Assembly: GCA_021153185.1 (NCBI GenBank) | Contig: JAGKTY010000055.1 | Coordinates: 1 to 10,100 of the forward strand | Source of the DNA: Lachnospiraceae bacterium | GTDB taxonomy: Bacteria; Bacillota; Clostridia; Lachnospirales; Lachnospiraceae | Direction of reading: 5' to 3' | Length of the DNA stretch: 10,100 bases | Shown: positions 6,645-10,100 of the stretch, piece by piece | Numbering within the stretch: position 1 is the first letter of the stretch | Layout: each line of letters opens with the position of its first letter | The notes under the pieces: model-generated | The model's database searches: none | Told to the model about the DNA's origin: nothing | Seen by the model: only the letters and a program-made list of their open reading frames with translations | Position numbers and translations under genes: made by a program

Positions 6645-6911
6645 ATGATGACAAAAAAGGATGCTGTAGTATATGGAGTAGACCATATTCGCGTGAATTC
6701 CATTCATCCGGGTACAATTGTAACACCTCTTACAGAAGGTATTGCTGCAAAAAATCCTGACTATATGGAAAAAGAGATTGAAGCAACTGTATTGGGATAT
6801 CTTGGAGAACCAGAAGATATTGCCTATGCAGCTGTGTATTTAGGATCAGATGAATCAAAGTTTATGACGGGTGCACAAATGGTTATTGATGGCGGATATA
6901 CGGCAAAATAG
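6645..6911 (+). pseudogene. Short-chain dehydrogenase/reductase, 3' remnant
   Basis: Only the last 88 or so residues of a classical SDR remain; full members are about 245-260 aa. Visible family signatures are IRVNSIHPGTIVTPL, then the LGEPEDIAYAAVYLGSDES segment and the MTGAQMVIDGGY end. The N-terminal TGxxxGxG cofactor motif, the NNAG motif, the catalytic Ser and the YxxxK pair are all absent. It therefore cannot bind NAD(P) or catalyse. Homology begins near the MTKKDAVVYG stretch, just after ATG codons at 6645 and 6648. The frame upstream of these (from 6570) does not resemble an SDR, so the break lies at about 6640. There is no convincing ribosome binding site. Its original substrate cannot be told from this part. 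Confidence 0.8.
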
Positions 6912-6926
6912 AAGGTGCCGTTTTTT
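6900..6926 (+). terminator. Small terminator overlapping the SDR stop codon
   Basis: ACGGCA (6900-6905) pairs with TGCCGT (6916-6921) across a 10-nt loop containing the TAG stop, followed by T6 (6921-6926). It is probably the original end of the dehydrogenase transcript. If so, it also blocks read-through into the enzyme I remnant. Confidence 0.45.
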
Positions 6927-7646
6927 CCTAGAGAAAGAAAGATATCATATAGTAATGTGTATATATCAAAAGACAAGCGCGTCGTTGAGACAATGGGTGG
7001 ACGCAAGGTCATCATCCGAACACTGGACATCGGAGCAGACAAGCAGGTAGATTATTTTAATCTTGATAAAGAAGAGAATCCTGCACTTGGATATCGTGCA
7101 ATTCGAATTTGTCTGACAAGACCGGAGATATTCAGGACACAGCTTCGTGCACTGTTTCGTGCAAGCGCATACGGAAATCTTGCAATTATGTATCCAATGA
7201 TTATTTCTGTGGAAGAAGTGAAGAAAATCAAAGAGATTTCTAAAGCAGTTCGCGAAGAACTTCTTGAGGAAGGGTTCCAAATAGGAGAGGTTGAGGAAGG
7301 AATTATGATTGAAACACCTGCAGCGGCACTTTTAAGTGGAGAGCTTGCCCGCGAAGTAGATTTCTTCAGTATCGGAACCAATGATTTAACACAATATACG
7401 CTTGCAATCGATCGTCAGAATGCCAAACTGGATCCTTTCTATGATGCACATCATCCGGCAATATTAAAATTCATCCAAATGGTGATTGATAACGCGCATG
7501 CAGCGGGAATTTGGGCCGGAATTTGTGGTGAATTAGGCGCTGACTTAGAGCTCACACAGACGTTCATTCAAATGGGAATAGATGAGCTGAGTGTATCTCC
7601 GGGATGTATTCTCCCGCTGAGAAAGAAAATCCGTGAAACGGAGTAA
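6915..7646 (+). pseudogene. ptsI: PTS enzyme I, C-terminal PEP-binding remnant
   Basis: Enzyme I transfers phosphate from PEP to HPr to drive sugar import; it is normally about 540-575 aa. Here only the C-terminal barrel remains. Counting from the GTG at 6915, PEP-site residues are kept: R35 in IIRTLDIG, R61 in LGYRAIR, E133 in MIETPAA, N156/D157 in IGTNDLTQYT, R167, and C204 in GICGELG. The HPr-binding domain and the phosphorylated His of the N-terminal half are missing, so it cannot run the PTS relay. The first 19 residues look unrelated; homology starts at about 6972. The fragment has no clear promoter or ribosome binding site and follows the SDR remnant directly. The open frame means the truncation could be recent or a product could still be made. 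A strong terminator follows at 7696-7743. Confidence 0.85.
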
Positions 7647-7695
7647 GATGTAGAGCACAATTGTTAGGAACGATTGCTACTTACACAATTAGGGC

Positions 7696-7743
7696 AAAGC
7701 ATTCCCGATACCGTGATGGAACGATATCGGGAATGCTTTTTTT
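7696..7743 (+). terminator. Strong intrinsic terminator after the ptsI remnant
   Basis: A perfect 15-bp stem, AAAGCATTCCCGATA (7696-7710) with TATCGGGAATGCTTT (7725-7739), closes a 14-nt loop and runs into an unbroken T tract ending at 7743. It is the likely native terminator of the enzyme I gene. Confidence 0.88.
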
Positions 7744-7789
7744 ATGTTCATAATCAATTTAATAGGATAGCCGAAGGGTGGAGCAACGT

Positions 7790-7840
7790 AAAAAATAAGC
7801 AAAACCACCTTGTCTTTGGTCGGATAGGTAGTTTTGCTTA
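7790..7840 (-). terminator. Intrinsic terminator, minus strand
   Basis: Read leftward, TAAGCAAAACTACC (7840-7827) pairs with GGTGGTTTTGCTTA (7809-7796). It is a 14-bp stem in which the single mismatch becomes a G-U pair on this strand, followed by U6 (7795-7790). The T tract occurs only in this orientation. It would end both the small RNA and read-through from the XRE regulator gene. Confidence 0.75.
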
Positions 7841-7892
7841 ATTGACCATATACCAGATCAGGTAGTTTGAATTACCTGTCGGCTATCTTGTT
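7790..7892 (-). ncRNA. Candidate small RNA, about 100 nt
   Basis: A minus-strand promoter (7926-7899) would start transcription near 7892, and the terminator above would stop it near 7790, with no credible reading frame between. The predicted RNA has a 5' single-stranded stretch, a hairpin of CAGGTAA (7878-7872) with CTACCTG (7865-7859) around 6 nt, a 19-nt linker, then the 14-bp terminator hairpin with a 17-nt loop. It matches no RNA family I can recall; tracrRNA, 6S, T-box and common riboswitches were considered and do not fit. It lies 3' of, and parallel to, the XRE regulator gene and convergent with the ptsI remnant. Expression is inferred from signals only. Confidence 0.5.
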
Positions 7893-7898
7893 AAGTTG

Positions 7899-7926
7899 AT
7901 TATAGCAAATCAAATGAAGAAGTCAA
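7899..7926 (-). promoter_or_regulatory. Minus-strand promoter of the candidate small RNA
   Basis: Read leftward, TTGACT (7926-7921) is followed after 16 nt by a perfect TATAAT (7904-7899). The -10 box overlaps the outer end of the right inverted-repeat arm, so promoter and repeat are one unit. The only thing downstream before the terminator is the hairpin-rich stretch. Confidence 0.65.
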
Positions 7927-7937
7927 CAACAAATATA

Positions 7938-7964
7938 TTGACAGTAACATTACACTATCATAAT
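7938..7964 (+). promoter_or_regulatory. Orphan promoter-like sequence
   Basis: TTGACA (7938-7943) is followed by GTAACATTAC, a partial dyad of the kind seen between -35 and -10 in MerR-regulated promoters, and by CATAAT (7959-7964) at only 15 nt. It points into the 3' end of a gene on the other strand, so it drives nothing obvious. It may be a relic of a displaced gene. Confidence 0.25.
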
Positions 7965-7982
7965 GAATTATTTTGTTGGTGA

Positions 7983-9722
7983 TTATTCCTGTTTTATTGC
8001 ATAAAAATTTTCCATGGCATGTAGCATTTTGGCGTGACGGATGACAAAATGAATGTTTGGACTTTTGTATTTGCTGACGACAAAATAATGCTTTGAAACA
8101 ATCGTGATTTTGATATTTTTAAACGTGGAAGCTGTTACCTTGTTGAAGATAAAGTTGCCATTTTGCGCCGCCAAAGCCTCTGTTGCCTGCACGTGGCGCA
8201 GGTACTGTTCATAATCATATGCCTGAATGGAAGGAAGAAACCGTTCAGGGAAAGAAATCGTCGGCGGACATGCATCAAACGCTTCTTTTGTCAGCACATG
8301 GTAATCAAATATGATTTTATGATTGTTTAAAAGCTTTGCCACTGCGCTCTTTTGCTTCTCACAAAAATCCAAAATCTGTTTCTTTTTATCTTGGGCTGTA
8401 TCAGCTAAGAACGCTGTCAATATATCCTCCGGCAAGGTATAAAGTGGCAGACAAGGAGAAATCACGTATCGGTCGGCCCGGATAGAAGACACATTGTGCG
8501 AGACAAATTGCAAAAACGCTGTCAGCTTGGCTTCGGTATAGATGTCCATCAGCGGTTTGGCATGTGATAACAAGTCATCTGCTTTTTGTCTGTAATAGGT
8601 TATGTCATGCTTAATTGTCGTCAAATAATACCTTCCGTCCGCATGATGACCGTCAATGCACTCACCAAAAAGTGCCGCCGCGCCGGAGCAGTAGTTAAGC
8701 TGATGGAATACATGGTTTTGGTACCCTTCCAGATGATACGGGTTTACCAGACCTGTCATATAGATTGGAATCCACGCTTCCAGACCAAGCAGAAGCTCCT
8801 CAAACGGTCTGTCCAAATTGTGAATGATGTTAATCTGCAGGCCCTTTTTAAGACTTGCTGCAATTCCAAACATCCATTTCTTATTAAAGTCCATGTCTTC
8901 TGCCATATCAACCATCGGCATGTCAGCGCACATAAAGATAGGCTCCATCGATTTGGACAGTACGGTTGTCTTAAAAAAGGTAAGCTCTGCCTTACGCATA
9001 TCGGCAATTCCGTAATAGTATTTGGAAACCGGAAGCTGAAAAGGCGTCGTCGGAATTTTGATATCATTAAAATGTATCACCTCGATGAATTCATCCAGAT
9101 CAAATTCGTCCATTTTGGTCAAAAAGGAGCTTACATTGGATGTCGGTTCCATGATGGGCGCACTCTCATTTAAATAAAATAAGAGCTTTTGTTCATAATC
9201 GATCTTGGAAGAAAGCTCCGACACGTCACACAAAAGCAGCGCAGCAGCCTTTGGTAAGTCGCTGTCTGAAGTGAAATGAGTGGCAACGTAGGAGGCAACT
9301 TTATTACAAAAAGCATCTAAGTCTGACGGACGGCGCTCGCCGGAACGAATCCTGTAGAGAAACGTCGTATCATAGTTGAGCGCCTGTGCCAGATGCTTGA
9401 TGGAAATATCAAACGTATCAAGCAGCTGCGAAAAAGCATCACGAAAATGCTTGTACTGTTTGTCCTTCTTTTCAAGAATTAGCGCAAATTCAGAAAGCAT
9501 ATGCTCGGTAGTCCATTCGTCCGAAGCCATTTGCTTTTCCTTGGCAAGCTTGGCGAGTCCCTCGACAAGAGAAAGGAGCTGCGCGCTGTCAGCTGTAGGC
9601 GTACGTTCTCCCGATAAATACCGGCTGATGACAGATACCGACAGTCCGGATGCATGAGACAACTCATTTTGCGAGCAGCCAAGCCCATTAACGTAGTCTT
9701 TTAACAATTCCTGAAAATTCAT
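7983..9722 (-). CDS. Large transcriptional regulator with two XRE-type HTH domains
   Basis: A 579-aa cytoplasmic protein that probably binds DNA and senses an unknown signal. Two helix-turn-helix units of Cro/C1 type lie at the N-terminus: residues about 17-43 (SQNELSHASGLS ... ISRYLSGERTPT) and 107-134 (IKHLAQALNYDTTFLYRIRSGERRPSD). Both end in the same SGERxP turn, which suggests internal duplication. A charged linker (57-95) joins them. The remaining 430 residues match no domain I can name; the most conserved-looking part is IIHNLDRPFEELLLGLEAW with IPIYMTG and SGAAALFGE (about 299-353). Large XRE proteins of this layout are, from memory, frequent in Lachnospiraceae. The start is the ATG at 9722, with GGGGGG 4 nt upstream. 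Codon use looks more GC-rich than the transport operon, hinting at a different origin. Confidence 0.85.
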   Translation of the reverse strand: MNFQELLKDYVNGLGCSQNELSHASGLSVSVISRYLSGERTPTADSAQLLSLVEGLAKLAKEKQMASDEWTTEHMLSEFALILEKKDKQYKHFRDAFSQLLDTFDISIKHLAQALNYDTTFLYRIRSGERRPSDLDAFCNKVASYVATHFTSDSDLPKAAALLLCDVSELSSKIDYEQKLLFYLNESAPIMEPTSNVSSFLTKMDEFDLDEFIEVIHFNDIKIPTTPFQLPVSKYYYGIADMRKAELTFFKTTVLSKSMEPIFMCADMPMVDMAEDMDFNKKWMFGIAASLKKGLQINIIHNLDRPFEELLLGLEAWIPIYMTGLVNPYHLEGYQNHVFHQLNYCSGAAALFGECIDGHHADGRYYLTTIKHDITYYRQKADDLLSHAKPLMDIYTEAKLTAFLQFVSHNVSSIRADRYVISPCLPLYTLPEDILTAFLADTAQDKKKQILDFCEKQKSAVAKLLNNHKIIFDYHVLTKEAFDACPPTISFPERFLPSIQAYDYEQYLRHVQATEALAAQNGNFIFNKVTASTFKNIKITIVSKHYFVVSKYKSPNIHFVIRHAKMLHAMENFYAIKQE

Positions 9723-9756
9723 GATTCCCCCCGAAAAAACGACAATATTTGAGTTG

Positions 9757-9787
9757 AGTATACCATACGCGAGGGCATTTTGGTATA
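9757..9787 (-). promoter_or_regulatory. Promoter and operator-like repeat of the XRE regulator
   Basis: TATACCA (9759-9765) and TGGTATA (9781-9787) form a perfect 7-bp inverted repeat with a 15-nt spacer. Read leftward, the proximal half is part of TGGTATACT, an extended -10 box (TATACT at 9762-9757). No good -35 is present. The distal half falls in the -35 region. Binding there would block transcription, which fits autoregulation by the encoded regulator. Confidence 0.5.
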
Positions 9788-9788
9788 G

Positions 9789-9820
9789 TTTCCACTTTTG
9801 GCACTTGCCCGAGGTGGAAA
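9789..9820. promoter_or_regulatory. Second inverted repeat upstream of the XRE regulator
   Basis: TTTCCAC (9789-9795) and GTGGAAA (9814-9820) are a perfect 7-bp inverted repeat; inside, GGC-ACTT-GCC forms a second small stem. Its centre is 31.5 bp, close to three helical turns, from that of the neighbouring repeat. It could be a second operator, for the same or another regulator. Confidence 0.45.
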
Positions 9821-9883
9821 AGAAAAATCAGAAAAATAAAAATTCACATTACGATTTATTATGTAGATATAGAGATTCCTATG

Positions 9884-9912
9884 TTGACTGTAGTTATCGT
9901 ATATGATAACAT
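9884..9912 (+). promoter_or_regulatory. Promoter with overlapping palindrome for the toxin gene
   Basis: TTGACT (9884-9889), a 17-nt spacer and TAACAT (9907-9912) form a plausible promoter. GTTATC (9893-9898) and GATAAC (9905-9910) make an inverted repeat that covers the spacer and most of the -10. This is the usual position of an antitoxin operator in type II systems. Confidence 0.5.
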
Positions 9913-9927
9913 TTTATATGAAAAGAG

Positions 9928-10100
9928 GTGAGCAATATATTTGAAATAGAATTTTATAAGATGGAAAACGGAAAAATTCCGGTACAGGATTTTTTATATT
10001 CTCTTGAACCCAAATTGAGAGCAAAAGCTTTTAGAGATATAGAGTTATTAAAAAATCTTGGAAATGAGTTGAGAGAACCTTATGTTAAACCGATAAAGGG
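9928..10100 (+). CDS. RelE/HigB-type toxin (Gp49-like family), 5' part only
   Basis: The visible 58 residues match the N-terminus of phage-derived Gp49-like/HigB toxins, ribosome-dependent mRNA interferases of type II toxin-antitoxin systems. The signature runs FEIEFYKMENGKIPVQDFL, then a Leu-rich helix with KLRAKAFRDIELL, then LGNELREPYVKPI. The gene runs off the right edge, so catalytic C-terminal residues cannot be seen; in this family an HTH antitoxin gene normally follows. The start is ambiguous. The only standard start codon is GTG at 9928, but AAGAGGTGA (9923-9931) overlaps it and cannot serve it well. The ATA at 9937 is correctly spaced and corresponds to the Met of typical MFEIEFY starts. 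An in-frame TGA at 9919 excludes anything longer. Confidence 0.75.
   Translation, partial: MSNIFEIEFYKMENGKIPVQDFLYSLEPKLRAKAFRDIELLKNLGNELREPYVKPIK

Larger units (their letters stand above)
7750..7903. repeat. 154-bp inverted-repeat element (MITE-like or structured RNA locus)
   Basis: The arms 7750-7774 and 7879-7903 are 25 nt each and complementary throughout; the only three deviations are G-T pairs if read as plus-strand RNA. The arms end in GATAGCCGA / TCGGCTATC on the inside and ATAATCAA / TTGATTAT on the outside. Between them lie a 14-bp stem (7796-7809 with 7827-7840) and a 7-bp stem (CAGGTAG 7859-7865 with TTACCTG 7872-7878), so the whole could fold as a cloverleaf. No gene fits inside. 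I see no clear target-site duplication. Confidence 0.75.

Noticed and set aside
7790..7892. tracrRNA, T-box or metabolite riboswitch
   Set aside because: No CRISPR repeat to pair with, no T-box TGGNACC motif, no downstream gene to control, and no familiar aptamer core.
8586..9173. 195-codon plus-strand frame within the XRE regulator gene
   Set aside because: It has no recognisable domain and no ribosome binding site, and lies wholly inside a convincing gene on the other strand.

Overview
The window looks like accessory DNA from a low- to mid-GC Gram-positive gut-type anaerobe (Firmicutes, Clostridia, probably Lachnospiraceae). This is judged from the AT-rich codon use, GGAGG-type ribosome binding sites, U-tailed intrinsic terminators and the protein families present. 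No search could be run, so the taxonomic call is an inference.

Layout. Positions 1-97 hold the tail of an upstream reading frame and its terminator. Positions 97-335 are non-coding: a cluster of GTCAGC repeats, a 12-nt palindrome and a second strong terminator. A near-consensus promoter (366-394) then opens a rightward operon of seven genes ending at a terminator at 6498-6535: a 137-aa two-helix membrane protein, two unannotated microproteins of 48 and 56 aa (each with one membrane helix), a pyruvate kinase, a Na+/Ca2+ (CaCA) antiporter, a Na+/phosphate cotransporter with a PhoU-like tail, and a YitT-family membrane protein. Tight spacing and a 14-nt overlap between the 56-aa gene and pyruvate kinase suggest co-expression. 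The group looks like a cassette joining PEP/ATP metabolism to Na+, Ca2+ and phosphate transport.

From 6536 to 7650 lies gene debris: the last third of a short-chain dehydrogenase followed by the C-terminal PEP-binding domain of PTS enzyme I, both lacking their 5' ends. A strong terminator follows at 7696-7743. Next is a compact structured element (7750-7926): 25-nt inverted-repeat arms enclosing, on the minus strand, a consensus-like promoter, a hairpin and an intrinsic terminator. This is the layout of a roughly 100-nt small RNA gene.

The right side holds a leftward 579-aa regulator with two N-terminal XRE helix-turn-helix domains and a large C-terminal region of unknown function. Upstream of it are two adjacent inverted repeats, one covering its probable -10 box. 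Diverging from it, and cut by the right edge, is a RelE/HigB (Gp49-like) toxin gene whose promoter overlaps a palindrome, as expected for an autoregulated toxin-antitoxin operon.

The items most worth following up are the small-RNA-like inverted-repeat element, the two microproteins in the pyruvate kinase/ion transport operon, and the dual-HTH regulator with its paired operators.
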